NCBI GenBank assembly: GCA_004335635.1
Contig: QAXH01006231.1
Location: forward strand, 145 to 49,526
Reading direction: 5' to 3'
Source: Chloromonas sp. AAM2
Taxonomy: Eukaryota; Chlorophyta; Chlorophyceae; Chlamydomonadales; Chlamydomonadaceae
DNA: 49,382 nt
This document shows positions 11,581-23,100 of this stretch, piece by piece. The position numbers and the translations under genes were made by a program. The notes under the pieces are model-generated. The model saw only the letters and a list, made by a program, of their open reading frames with translations, was not told where the DNA came from and did no database searches. The stretch's first letter is position 1. Every line of letters starts with the position of its first letter.

Positions 11581-12710
11581 TGATTACTCTGGTTCCATGT
11601 ACAACTTTGCTGATACTGACACATGTCGCCAATTTTGTCAATGTTCAAGCCATGAATTTCTAGCCATGTGATCTGTACTTAGGATGAGTTTGTACAGTGG
11701 TGTCACTTCGCCCTTACATAATGGCATGACTGATGCAGGGGACGTGTACGCACCAACACCAGTCTTGCAGCTTGTCTTCTGTTGCGTGTGCAGGTAGCTG
11801 TTCCGCATCCAGCTGCCAGAATCGGTGTGCACATGCTTGTGTCGTTGACCAGTTCCATCACAGCCACTTGCCTACCTATCTGCCACTCCCTGCCAGCTTG
11901 TATCCCACAAGCTGTGCACACGATATCAGCAGAATACCTTATCATTGGCAGACCGGTCAGACGTGCGACTCACCTTGTGGCAAACGGACCTTACAGTACG
12001 TCTGTGTTGCGGGGTACCACTTGACCAACTAAATAATAAACAACATGCCCGTCCTGACTGAACAAACATGAAATGCAGGTGTCCAACTGCAGTCCTTTAA
12101 ATTACCCGTGCCTGTGAGCCAAACCAATCCTATGTCACCAAAAACCCACCCCTTTTCATAGAGCACACTGAGTGAATCAAACGTACTCGACCTGATAAAA
12201 GGTGCATGACACTTGCCTGAGCCGTGACACAGTGACCGCGTAGACGCCATCACCGCTGCACCTTAGATGTCCAGGTCTCAATCAATTGCCAGCAAACCTG
12301 CATCGTGACCTTGTACAGTTGCAACATGGACTGCCGACTGTGCTGGAGGATTGTTTGGAACAGGCTGATGGCAACTGCAAACGTAGCTGCACTTTGTTGA
12401 GCATCAGAGCTTTGGATGGTGGAAGAGGGTTGTATGGAAAAACCAGGTTAGTGACATGGCTGCCGGCATGCAGGTCGCTCTGCATGCGACGTGAACCCCA
12501 GTCTGACGCTAAAGCGGCCGCACTGTTCCTAAACCTTCTCGCCTGACAGTCCATGAGCTGAGCTGAGCTGTGCTGCGCAAAAGAGGCGCTACTTGCTGAG
12601 CTTGTGCGATCGTACTGCTTGCACTGAGATGGCGCCGAGAGGCTGACATGACAAATGAAACACGCGCGTGCCTGATACAGCACGCAGCGCTTGTGGAGCG
12701 GCAGCACGGC
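11581..12710. other. Intergenic, no supportable gene
   Basis: The open frames here (up to 173 codons, 12282-12803 minus) lack recognisable motifs and are rich in Cys/Ser/His. A short GAGCT repeat lies near 12553-12573. This stretch contains the 3' flank of the eL33 gene at its right edge. Confidence 0.4.
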
Positions 12711-12711
12711 A

Positions 12712-12716
12712 TTACA
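12712..12716 (-). terminator. Candidate TGTAA polyadenylation signal for eL33
   Basis: On the minus strand TGTAA occurs about 95 nt after the eL33 stop. TGTAA is the usual poly(A) signal in volvocine and related green algae. The match is short, so this rests mainly on its position. Confidence 0.4.
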
Positions 12717-12810
12717 TTGAGTCCCAGGCCAGTACAAAAAAACCGGCTTCAAAGTGTCAAAGTTCCATGCCCACCGTCTGCCCCTAAGGTCCTCTAGATG
12801 CACAAAGCCA

Positions 12811-13137
12811 TCAAACAGTGCTGGGGTACAACATCACACGCACTGAGCCGCCCAGACTGGCGGGGGGCAGGTTGCTGCGGAACTTTGCCTTCACACCGCC
12901 GACGTTGCCATGAGGGCGCATGACCTTGCCCCAGATGCAACGGAAGTATGTGCCCTGCTTGAGTGTCTTGGCCTTGTAAATGTACGCCAGGCGCTTGCCA
13001 GCGTAGAACTCGGTCTCCTTCTTGGTCACCACGCCATCGATCTTGATAAGCGCAGTGTGGTTTGTCTGGTTCGCCTTGGAGCGCTTGTAGCCGAGGATCT
13101 GGCCCTTCACGTACAACCTCACGCTCTCGCCGCCCAT
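12811..13137 (-). CDS. RPL35A: 60S ribosomal protein eL33 (RPL35A), single exon
   Basis: Structural protein of the cytosolic large ribosomal subunit. The 108-residue product matches family length (about 105-112). It shows the family path [65 protein letters not shown] and a C-terminal RVMLYPS. I chose the ATG at 13137 because the family begins a few residues before RLYVKG. The same frame stays open 33 codons further upstream (to 13236), but that part has no family similarity and is probably 5' UTR; a pyrimidine-rich stretch lies there. Unlike its multi-exon neighbours it has no intron in the coding region, so it could be a retrocopy, though the frame is intact. Confidence 0.93.
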   Translation of the reverse strand: MGGESVRLYVKGQILGYKRSKANQTNHTALIKIDGVVTKKETEFYAGKRLAYIYKAKTLKQGTYFRCIWGKVMRPHGNVGGVKAKFRSNLPPASLGGSVRVMLYPSTV

Positions 13138-15319
13138 CTTGAAAGCTTTCGTGCGAGGAAAGGGTCGGACAGTTGCCGGGGCACAGACCTTGCATGGGCG
13201 AGAGAAACGGCTCTGGGGTTCGGTTTTGTCCGCCACTTGTCTGGCTTCTTGGCTGCATTACGCACCACCGACTGTCACTTGCCCCAAAGTTGTCCCCTGA
13301 ACAGTATCAAACATGCTTAACCCCTCAAACAGTACATTTGTGCCATTCACAACAGGCAGCTTTCCAGCGGTGAACGCTTGCTGCATGCAAGCCAAATGAC
13401 CATCGTGGGGACAAGACCCAGGCCTGCAGCATCTGCAATGGCACGCACGCGGATGCGCATGGCTGACATGCAAGGCTGAACTGGCACCGCACAGAGATAA
13501 TGACAGGGCATCAAGTGATCTCCATGAGATGCTGTGCAGAGCAAAGCAAGGGAATGTGGTCATTGCTGCGCGCAACAAATTCTGGTGACGTTGTCAATTG
13601 TCCAACATGACATGTCCACCACCAGTGCATGTTGTGAAAGTGCTGCCATCACGTGAAGACAAACCGTGTTGTTCAGATGGTCACCACAGTGAAAAATGCG
13701 AACAACCAAGGTCGAACCGCTCTACATGCGTTGCGAACATCTGGACGCGCCAGGTGGTATCGACTGCTATAAGGAAGCGATCACATAATGGAAGGAGGTG
13801 GCTCACGGTCGGAGAACAAGGCGTTACGCCTGTGACACATGGCCCATGGACACTGTTGCTTGGTCAACGTGGCTACCGTTATCAAACGTTCAAACACTTG
13901 TTGGGATGCAGCACATATGGTTGGACAACTCAGCTTCACCAGGCTGGGGCGGCCGCATCTAGTCAGCCTGTGGAGATGCTTGACCTTGACAGGTGGCCGC
14001 CACGGTCTGGTGTCTGAACAAGTCTCAGGGTACCAAGGTGCTGGTCTAATGATAAATATATGACACGGTCTATTTCTGGCAGCGCCTTTGCGTTCGTCCT
14101 CTTGGATTGGCCCCCTAGTGGTCGTTCACTGCTTGGATGGGCGTTGGTGCAGAAGACCAATAGTGGCCGCCCGCCTCCTTGGGGAGGCAGCCAAGCCCTC
14201 TAACCACCCGACTGAGACCCGCATTGCATAGCAAGCGAATTGATGGCACCAGCTGCAACAAGCGTTTCGACGCGACCACGGGTAGTGGCATGGTGCCTTG
14301 ACATGGATACCACTGAGGGCACTGAGCAGATGCCACTGAGCAGATGCATTGCAATCTCGCAGTCATCTGTCAACTGAGACTGCAGATGATTGGATCCAGG
14401 CAGAGGTTATGTGAGTGGGTGGATCATGCGGATGCACGGCTGTGGTTCTTGGCTCACTAGGCTAGTGCATCAATCAAATGGCTACTGATACGGTTGGTGA
14501 TGAAGACAAGCTGGCACACCTGCATCATCCCATGTGCGGCAGGGAAACCACGAATTCATGGCATCATGTTTTTGAATAGAAGCCAAGACTTTAGCCAGCT
14601 TATGTTTGGTTGTGAAGACTCGGTATCATGACATTGAAAGCCAAGCCTTCATTTAGCACGTGCCTGTAGAGGTGGGCTGCCTGCCTCAGAGCTGTCATGA
14701 GCTGGGTCCGGTCTGCCAGTAGCCACTAGCCATTTGAAACCACTGGCTACGCTAGTGGCGCCCCATGTTCTAGCGACAGTAACACCGTTAGCGCCGCACA
14801 CCAACATATGTGTGGGTGCTGCCTACAGCCGGTATATTCAACACCATACAGCGCCCCCTACATACTCCACATTTCCTAGTGATTAGCGACTTCAGAGTGG
14901 CCAGGAGAGTGGCGGGAGGGTGGAGAGTGGCGAGGCAGAAGAAGGTGTACCAGAGGACGGCGATGCCTGGTAACAAGAAATAAGGCCCAAAATGTGGCAA
15001 TCCGTCAGACACCAGGCCCATATCAGTCTTTTATGTGCAATATACGTACTGCGAAAGGTTGAAATGGTCCTGCAGGTATTAGCATGTGACTCTGGTGTAG
15101 ACCTTGCCATGTCTGGTACCACTTGTTTGGTAGTTTGGTTGACACACCTCAATAACCTTGGTTTGCCTGTGGAGTCATTTTGTGCGCATAACTTATGCCT
15201 GCCAGGCCGCTCCGGCACTCAAAAGCGATTAGAAGGGCACAATTGCCATGGCGGGAAAGCTCGAGTCGCGTTCTGAAGGCAGCACATTTAAGGGATTGTC
15301 TAAGCATTGAGTCAACCAA
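13138..15319. other. Intergenic, no supportable gene
   Basis: No family motifs on either strand. Small structures only: a CACTGAGCAGATGC doublet near 14309-14345, and a nested inverted repeat at about 14719-14760 (GTAGCCACTAGC facing GGCTACGCTAGTGGC). The first hundred bases hold the eL33 5' region. Confidence 0.4.
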
Positions 15320-15402
15320 TCACTGACCACAGTTCCGGACTGCCCCAGCAATAAGCGGCAGCGCTAGTGCTTGCACTGGCAGACTTGCGGCGGGGTAGTG
15401 GC

Positions 15403-15440
15403 GGAAAAAAAAGATGCTTGCCAGTTCTGGGACACTGTTG
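15403..15440 (+). repeat. Dispersed inverted-repeat-family copy
   Basis: An A-rich run followed by GCTTGCCAGTTCTGGGACA, matching the end of the fold-back element at 9525-9832. It interrupts the long minus-strand frame 15320-16696. Confidence 0.6.
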
Positions 15441-16019
15441 CAGACGCAATATCCACTATCTCTGTCCACGTCCACAGCCCAATCCCCTGAGGTTGTCCCC
15501 TTTTCCTGCTGCCACACTGGTGCCAGTGGTGGCGTTTTTGTAAACTGACGGGGAGTGAAACCAGTGATTTCGCAACTCCCCAATGCACCAAGGAAGCAGG
15601 CTGTGGCAAGATTGCTTATGCCCTTGTTGGTCATCGTACAGCCTGCAGGCCATGCCTGCTGCCAGGACTGCCAAACCCCGGCATGCCCAAGCTGTAACAG
15701 TCTAATGACTGTCATGTGCACCTGCAAACATGCACATACACAGCAGCACAAGTCCTTGCTAAGAATTTGGTAGGGGACTACTGCATGCCAACAACCATCA
15801 CCAAAACACTGCTTGCCACACAATGTGCACCCACACAATCCCTTCTGAACATCAAGTGCGTCAACACTAGCCCATAATGTGTGTGGAGAGCCATCAGCAG
15901 CAGCCAGCGGTTGGCACGGCATGGCGCGGGGTGTGATCACCCGCATTGCATGAAGCACACGATGGAACGAGTACAACAGTCCATGCGCCCTTGGCTCGTT
16001 GCTCACCTTATCAGAGCCC

Positions 16020-16435
16020 TGAGTCCGCTCGCTTGTTGAGATGTGCATGCTAACAGCATCGGTGGGTTGCGTAAGGACTTCGACAACCTTCAATGAGCCG
16101 TGAGGGAGGTCAAAGGGAAGAGATTGCCAGACACCCATGTCTGATGGGATGGGGACGCCAAGGGAGAACTTATTTATATCGCCGTTGCAGCACCAAATGC
16201 GTGGGGGTAGCTTCTTAAACACCCTGCCGCTGCCTTGAAAGGTGAGGGACATGGCCTGCTGTAGAGAAATGTGATCTTTGGACACAGTATACTTCATTGA
16301 GCCAACATGTTCCCAGTCTTCAAACTTGTCTCTGATGGCCTGCGGCTGAATGCCGGTCTCTATCCAGCCATGGTACTCGTGAGCGAGCTCTTCAGCGTTG
16401 GCGCCTTCGGACAACGCCGACCAAGAGTAGTTTAC
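16020..16435 (-). pseudogene. Unassigned protein-like segment, minus strand
   Basis: Part of a 458-codon open frame (15320-16696, minus). Only this portion has the balanced charged composition of a real protein, for example EELAHEYHGWIETGIQPQA and SMKYTVSKDHISLQQAMSL. The flanking parts of the frame look like chance: one side crosses a dispersed repeat and is Cys-rich, the other is antisense to a better plus-strand frame. I recognise no family. It may be one exon of an unrecognised gene or a relic of a mobile element. Confidence 0.25.
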
Positions 16436-16489
16436 ACCATAGAAATGCGCTGCTGCAGGTGCAGGCAGCATCTGCATGGCAGGTATGGA

Positions 16490-17170
16490 AGCATGAAGGA
16501 TAGAAGCAAGGAAGCATGCAACACAGTGGCCCACATGGCTGATGACCAGCGCTGGCTGGCCAAGGTGGCGGAGCATATGGTCACCTTTCTCGACATTGGG
16601 ATCAGCCCCAACGACCTGATCACCCCGGCGGGCACCGATATCATGGATAAGCAAAGTTTTGCCAAAGCCCACAAGGGCAGGATCAAGGGGCGGCACCTGA
16701 CGGCCTTAAAACGCCTGACCCTGGCGTTGCACGCTAGCTAAATGCAGGCTAAGGAAGCTGCCGACCTGACGAGCAACATAGATGTGCCCGACTCCCTCAG
16801 CCAGCGGCGCCGAATCGCACCACGTGGCCGCCCAAAGGGCCGACCAGGGCCAAGCGCAAACGGGCCGCCGCCCCAACTGAGGAGAGTGGCACGCTGAGTA
16901 GCGCAGACGGCACCGGCAGGGATGGAAGAGAGAGGGCTCCGGTAGTCGGTTCAGTATCAGGACCCACATCAAGGTCACGCACCTGAACAGACATGACCAG
17001 GGGAGAAACGATGACATTAGCTCGGACGAGGAGGACAGAGAGGCTGCGCCTCGCATGAGCTTTCGACGGAAACAACGCGAGTGGAAGCCTCCAACAGGCC
17101 GCACAAGTGCAGGCTTGCGTACCAGCAGATACTCGCGCTGTACGTGTGGCGAATCGTTCAAGTGACGGCA
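16490..17170 (+). pseudogene. Possible mobile-element ORF remnant
   Basis: A plus-strand segment to the TAA at 16739-16741 reads as a helical, charged protein (DQRWLAKVAEHMVTFLDIG, DIMDKQSFAKAHKGR, LTALKRLTLALH). This resembles the SAM-like N-terminal domain of tyrosine recombinases, a resemblance by eye only. After the stop, frames continue with RGRPKGRPGP (AT-hook-like, about 16822) and an acidic-basic stretch SSDEEDRE then RRKQREWKPP (about 17020-17095), each in a different frame. Stops and frame changes suggest a decayed element rather than a working gene. Confidence 0.3.
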
Positions 17171-18309
17171 GGACCTTGCGGAGAGAAGCAATGGGAAGCT
17201 GAGGCCCCCTGGAGAAGTTTCAAGCACGCTACTCACTACCGAGTAGAGTGGAAACCGACGCTAATGATCGCAGACCACTCGGGACTGCTGTTGGCGTGGA
17301 AGGATGCGCAGGTGGAAGTAGCAGGAAGTAGGGTCTGTACCTGGTGGGCCGTCGTCTTGTCGGTCTGCTCGTATTGCCAGGCGTCATGCCCCTTGTCGGG
17401 CAGCGGCCCCAGAACTGCTGGGCACTCCTCAGTGCCGTGAATAGGTCTACCGACAAAGGCTAGCTCGCCCATATTCAGGAAAGCAAACACCCATCTGCGT
17501 CCCACAGCCCTGAAAGAAAACCTCTGGGTTTATCAAAGTTCAATTCCACAGACAACATGGGGTTGGATCCTCCCACATGCATCTGCATGCTGCATGTCTG
17601 TGTGCCCACCATGCAATGTGGTGCGCTCTGTTAGGGATTGCTGGAGAAACATCACTTGCAATTGCAAGGCCGATGCCAGAGGGCAATGACTGGGCTTTGC
17701 CAACCCAGCAACCGCTTTTCCCTGTTCTGGCTCAGAAACAGGCCTTCCAGAGGACCCTGAAGGGTTAGCTTTTTCTGTCTTTCCAAGAACCAGGGTGCTC
17801 ACCAGCCACGCCAAACCAGCAGCCAGGTACCTCTGGATGCCGGCTTGACGTGTTTGCAAACGTTTAGGCTCGGTCGGCTGGTTGCGCCCCTGTGTGTGTG
17901 TGCGTGGGCGCTTGAGAGCGATATGACTGACCGTGGGTTGGGCTCGTTGACCGGTTGCGCTGGCACCACTTGTGTGTCCGCATCAAACACCAGCTGTTCC
18001 ACGGGCCCAGGGCGGGCGATTCTGTTAACTTTTTCCATACCCTGTCGTGATGTATGGCTGTCCACAGCCCACAAGCGGATGTGTCAGCCAGTCTCAAATG
18101 ATGGTTAAACGCAAGGACAGGCAAAGATTTGTGTTGGATACCCTTCAGCTTTTGCACTTTGTTTTGATGCAGACACACTTGACTTAAATTGCCACTAGAA
18201 ATGCATGAAAGAATAAGCACTGGATTGTGTATTGCAGTGTGTTTGTTGGTTGCAGTTTGCCCTGACGACCATTCAATACGCATGTTGGCTGCGTAACTCA
18301 TTCATGTTG

Positions 18310-18615
18310 GTTGCGTGCTGGTCCACCAAAGCAGTGAATGCAAGCGTGAAACTTCAGTCTGTTGACAGGGTAGCCCTTCTTCACCATTGCCTTATGTGCA
18401 AGATATGCCATGTACGCTAATTGATGACTGTGGCAAGGCAGTGGCAGGAATTAAGCGACCTCCAGGCAGTGCAACTTAATTTTGATTGGCTATTTTTTCT
18501 CAATTTGTTTGGCTGAGGCTCGAACCAGTAGAGCTGTGTCCGTGTTCCAACCAGGTGTACTCCTTAACACAGCATTCCTAGAGGCGAGCGATGGGGTTGT
18601 TCTGGTTCAGTGTGC
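18310..18615 (-). mobile_element. SINE-like dispersed repeat, copy 2
   Basis: Homologous to 9087-9300, with extra sequence in the middle (about 18385-18490). The minus strand holds GGTTCGAGCC, a good match to a polymerase III B box. It sits directly against an inverted-repeat-family copy starting at 18619, as copy 1 sits about 230 bp from one. Confidence 0.45.
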
Positions 18616-18618
18616 TGC

Positions 18619-19452
18619 CAGTTTGCCAGTTCTGGGACAATTTCCAAGGACGCCACTGGAACCAGTGTAGGGCCTGTTAATAGTGAGTGGCTCGGTGGGT
18701 TTAGGCCGGTTTTAGGGTGTGATTTCTCGTATAGAGATTTATATCAACTTTTGAATGTAAACTTGGGTCTGGATGTGAATAATTCCTAGCCCGTTACGAG
18801 ACATCACACCTTGAATACATTGTGAGACAACACAACATTCAGTCAGGATCTGGTGCGGTTAAATGTACACTGAAACCTCAAGATAGACTGATCCTCAACT
18901 GATTAGTTTCAAATGAGCACTGGTCACACCACACAAGTAGTTGGTAAACCTTAACAACTTTCTTACAGAGTATGACAAGCCAGGGAAGGACGCTGCATGT
19001 GCTCATTGTGTTGGCCATACACACCGAACTGTGCTGAAAGATACATCTGAGGCCATCTACTGTACGCTCTTGTATATGTAGGTAGGACGCGCTGATGTGT
19101 TCTTGTGGGTGTAGTGGGCACTTCATTGATATATACTGTGTGAGCCCGCCTTAGGACCTGTGCCGCCCAAACCCGCACCAAGTCCAAGGCCTGTCTGAGG
19201 CCGCAAATCGCGACTTTGATTAACCAGCATGCGAGATATCGTGCCCCCTGCGCGCCCCAGTCTTACACCACACTGAATTAGTTGTTCACTCAGAGTATTC
19301 ACACCGTTGGCAGCACCCTGTCGTCTACCATTTCACACCACACCGCCACATCTCAGTCTCACACCACATTAAACTTGACTAACCCAACACACATCTCAAC
19401 CAATCCCAGTGACACCATCCATAAATTGTCCCAGAACTGGCAAACTTCTTTT
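18619..19452. mobile_element. Candidate element bounded by inverted family ends
   Basis: Left end is AGTTTGCCAGTTCTGGGACA at 18619-18640, leading to CCACTGGAACCAGTG. Right end is the reverse complement, TTGTCCCAGAACTGGCAAAC, at about 19426-19445, followed by TTCTTTTT. This is the same arrangement as the shorter fold-back at 9525-9832, but the interior (about 800 bp) has no coding capacity I can see. The two ends could instead be independent insertions. Confidence 0.4.
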
Positions 19453-19930
19453 TGTTGGTAAGGGTGTACTAGTATCCGCGCAGGTTCCGCATGTCCCAGG
19501 TGTGAAGGTGCTCCTGGCATCACATGCCACACACCCTGCATACTAGCTTCAGGTTTGAACCGTGACTGAAGTTAATTTCTGGATATTAAACCTTGGCAGC
19601 ACTGTCTCTTAATATTTGAGAAGACATACATCTGATATCCTGTTGATTCTAACAGCTGGCTTGCCAAACCAAAAGATGGCTGTCTACGAGACATGAACCA
19701 GTGCCACGCCTTCATGTCTGCCATCCAACAGCAGCAACTGAAGGACCAATCGTAATCCACATGAAAGATTAACGCACAGAGAATGTGTGTCGGCGAATGT
19801 GTCAAGATAATCCACATGAGAATCCACTTGTGAGAACTGCAATGCTCTCGACTCTTGAAACGAACAGCAACAAATAGCGTGCATCAGAGAGCTGCTTCAC
19901 CAAACATGAACAGATGAATAAGTCCGAAAA

Positions 19931-19990
19931 CAAAAAGAAGTTTGCCAGTTCTTGGCCCGGGACAATTCCTGAGTCCTGCACTGGAAACAT
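19931..19990 (+). repeat. Dispersed inverted-repeat-family copy
   Basis: AAGAAGTTTGCCAGTTCT followed by a 7-bp insertion (TGGCCCG), then GGGACAATTCCTGAG and CACTGGAAAC. Solo copy with no partner nearby. Confidence 0.6.
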
Positions 19991-20175
19991 CGTCAACAAG
20001 GCGTTTAGATTTAAATTTAAACGCTTGCCACAGCAAAAGAATAAGGTTCAACATGAGAGTGAGCAGCGACAGCAATGAACAAGGATTGCAGAGTGCTCAG
20101 AAGCACAGATGGTGTGCAGTTATGAACAGGCAGGTGACGAACACGTACAGCTCTTCTTCTCAGCAAACATTGAAG

Positions 20176-23100
20176 CTACTGCATGCCAGTCATCTTTCGG
20201 TAGCCCTCCACAAATGCCTCAGGCTCGTGCAGTGCCTTGGTGGCACGCAAGTACACTGCACCAGCTCCCCGCAGCGCCTTGCGCTCATATGCCGCATACC
20301 GCAACCACAAGTCCACATCGCTTGTGCCATACGCCCCTGCTGCTGCTTCAAACAACCTCACCACCGCCGCCTCTGCTTCTTTGCGCGCCGCATCAGCAGG
20401 CTTCAACTTTTCCAGTTCTTCCAACTCGACATCTAGAGCTGCGTGGAACCAGTCCCCACCTGCTGCGGGCAGCACCAACAGCTTGCCAATCAGAGCTTTG
20501 AATTGAGCCAAACCCTGCATCCGGTGCACGTTCCGCACCAACTCACCAACAACCGTACCCATCCCGCCGTGCAGCGGCCCTTGCGCCTGCCCAGCCAAGC
20601 GTGTCAATAGCAGCCTCCGCAGTGCACCGTGCTCTGCGTGTCCAGGTGGGGCAGCTGCTAGCACTGCCGCCCACAAAGGGGCTGCATCGGACAACGGGAC
20701 GATTTCCACTGCTGCCTGAAGCGACTGTCCTAACTGCATGGCAGTTCGATGGCCCCGCGAGTGAAGCTCTACTTCCAATCGCACACGCCGAAGCCACACC
20801 TCAGCACTACCTGGACACGCATCACATGCCGCCCTTGCTGCACGCACTGCCACCTTTGGCTGGCCCAACGCCAGCGCCCAGTCCACCCATTCAGCACACA
20901 ACCGGTCATCGGCCAGGCCAGCAGCAAGCGCTGACTGGTAAGCAGCAAGCAGCTGTGCGCCAACAGTCGCAAGTAGCTCGATTGCAGCTGCATTGCCGGC
21001 AGCAGCAGGAGCTAGCAGTGGTACTGTCCTCTGCCCTAAGTACTGGATATGCAAGGCACGCATACCACATGAAGGAACTGCCGCTACAGCACGATCATAT
21101 ACCTCACAGCACAGGTTGTGCGCCTCAATGTCGACATGCCAATTGCTTGCCGACTGAGGATCCGTTTCTGTATCCGTTTCCATGGCATTGGACGTTGTGG
21201 AGGGAGGTGTGTGAGGGGCTGCTTGTCGGTCGTGTCCCTCAGGCCAGTGCCTGCGTGCTAGGAGGTCCCATGCATCCTCCCTTGCTGACTGATCGTCCTT
21301 TGCGGCAGTGGCAGCAGCTGTGAAGTCAGTGGCTATGCCGGCGTACACTTGGTCTGTCAGCTGTGCCACGCCAGGAAAGTGAAACCCATGAAGCACCCGC
21401 AGCAGGCGGGCACGCAGTGGAAGGCTGGAAGGGCATGCAACCACAGCTCCGTGGATGACAGCATGGGCCACAGCGCCAGTTAGCACGCGTCGGACCGCTG
21501 CCTCACCCTCGGGCGTTTCTAAAACGGCTGCCTCATCGTCAACTGTTGCATCTGTTGCATGATTGTTGGCTGTGTCACTCTGCTGGCCCCTCTTGCGTTT
21601 GACTGGTGAGACTGGCTCCACCGTATCTGCAGTACAGATGAAACAGTCATACCTGAGCAGGGATCTTTGCAAGCTGCTTAGAAGCTGCTAGACTGCACGT
21701 CAGCATACGTGGTATCACACGTTGCAGCCTGCCAGTGGCCGACAGTGCAGACACTCGAGCGCAACAGACAGTAGTTATTCTGCGCAGAAACGACGAGTCA
21801 CAGCCTCACACTCCGCATCAATCAAATTCCACAGACCACACAGGTCGTCTGGGTCACTGACACTTTCAAAGCAAGTCAGACTTCCATGGTTGCAAGCTGG
21901 GCATGCAAACACACCTGGATTGGGCAGCCCGAGCACTTCCCTCCTGGCCCTCAGCCTTGCAACATAGAGCAGCTCCAGACGGCAGTACTCAGCCCACAGC
22001 CCCTCGTCACGCGGGCAGTGGCGCAAGCCTTGCTGCATCAAGGCCCGAGCAGCAGCCACATTGGATGTGTGCTCAAACTCCCTGCAGTCAAGACAGTGTG
22101 TGACTGAGTGAGGATGCAAGAGGATGCAGACATGGTCTGGATAGGGACAGCGTTAAGGTGCGTGGTTGATGCGTGATAAGACGTGGTTTGTGGAGACTTG
22201 TGGCTCAGAACAGCGGGGAAGTGTCAACCGAGGTAACCCCCTTGTGAGGAGCCCCTGTTCAGATCTGTTGAGCTTGATAATTCCGATCATCTTAGCCAGA
22301 ACTGTGCAGAGGATTGCATGTCATATACTGGGATACAGATGTTGCCAACTCGAGGCAATGCAGCATGCAATTGCCTGCGTTTTGCGGCAGGTGCAAAACT
22401 GTGAGATTGAGTGGGATGGTGATGAGTGGTGCAAGGTTAGAAGCACATGCTGCGCACATGAAATGCAAAAACACGTGTCAGAATGGTCAGGCCAAAGGAA
22501 TGAATGGACGGGACACATTTGGGTGCTCAGATGGAGCTTTATTATTTTCTTCAACAACGGCCACCGGCCTTGTGGTGGCCTCTGCCAGGGATAACTTTTC
22601 ACATCAATGCACCGGCAAGTGTCATGCATGAGAATATGAGAACAAAAATGGGCATGGGTGATGGGCAAGGGCAATGGTGCTCAGATAGAGCTAATAGTTA
22701 ATCAACAGCGGCCACCGGCCTTGTGGTGGCCTCTGCCAGGGATAACTTTTAACATCAGTGCACCGGCAAGTGTCATGCATGAGAAGAGAAACAGGATCAA
22801 GTCAATGCGGTGCGGAAAGGGTCAACTTGGTGCTCAGATAGAGCTAATAATTGTTAATCAACAACGGCCACCGGCCTTGTGGTGGCCTCTGCCAGGGATA
22901 ACTTTTAACATCAGTGCACCAGCATGAAGAGGGCCATGAATGCAATGCATATGCAGGGAATGCAGGTCAGCATGATAGTATGTAGGTAAGCGTGAGACAT
23001 GTGGTAGTGTGGTGGTGGAACAGACTATCCATCCATACTCTATCAGGTAATGCGGTGACCAAGCTTGGCTCAGAACAGCGGGGAAGTGTCAACCGAGGTA

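Larger units (their letters stand above)
17171..20175. other. Intergenic with repeat copies
   Basis: No gene could be supported. It contains the second SINE-like copy, three copies of the dispersed inverted-repeat family (18619, 19422 and 19931) and the 3' flank of UTP6 on its right. A-T rich stretches near 18700-18860 differ from the surrounding composition. Confidence 0.45.

Noticed and set aside
15320..16696. 458-codon minus-strand open frame as one intact gene
   Set aside because: It crosses a dispersed repeat core, has long Cys/Trp-rich stretches unlike protein, and its start is antisense to a better plus-strand frame. Only 16020-16435 was kept, as a weak remnant.
18490..18560. tRNA gene suggested by GGTTCGAGCC on the minus strand
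   Set aside because: No cloverleaf, acceptor stem or A box could be formed around it.
20601..21323. 240-codon plus-strand frame
   Set aside because: Antisense shadow of the large UTP6 exon.
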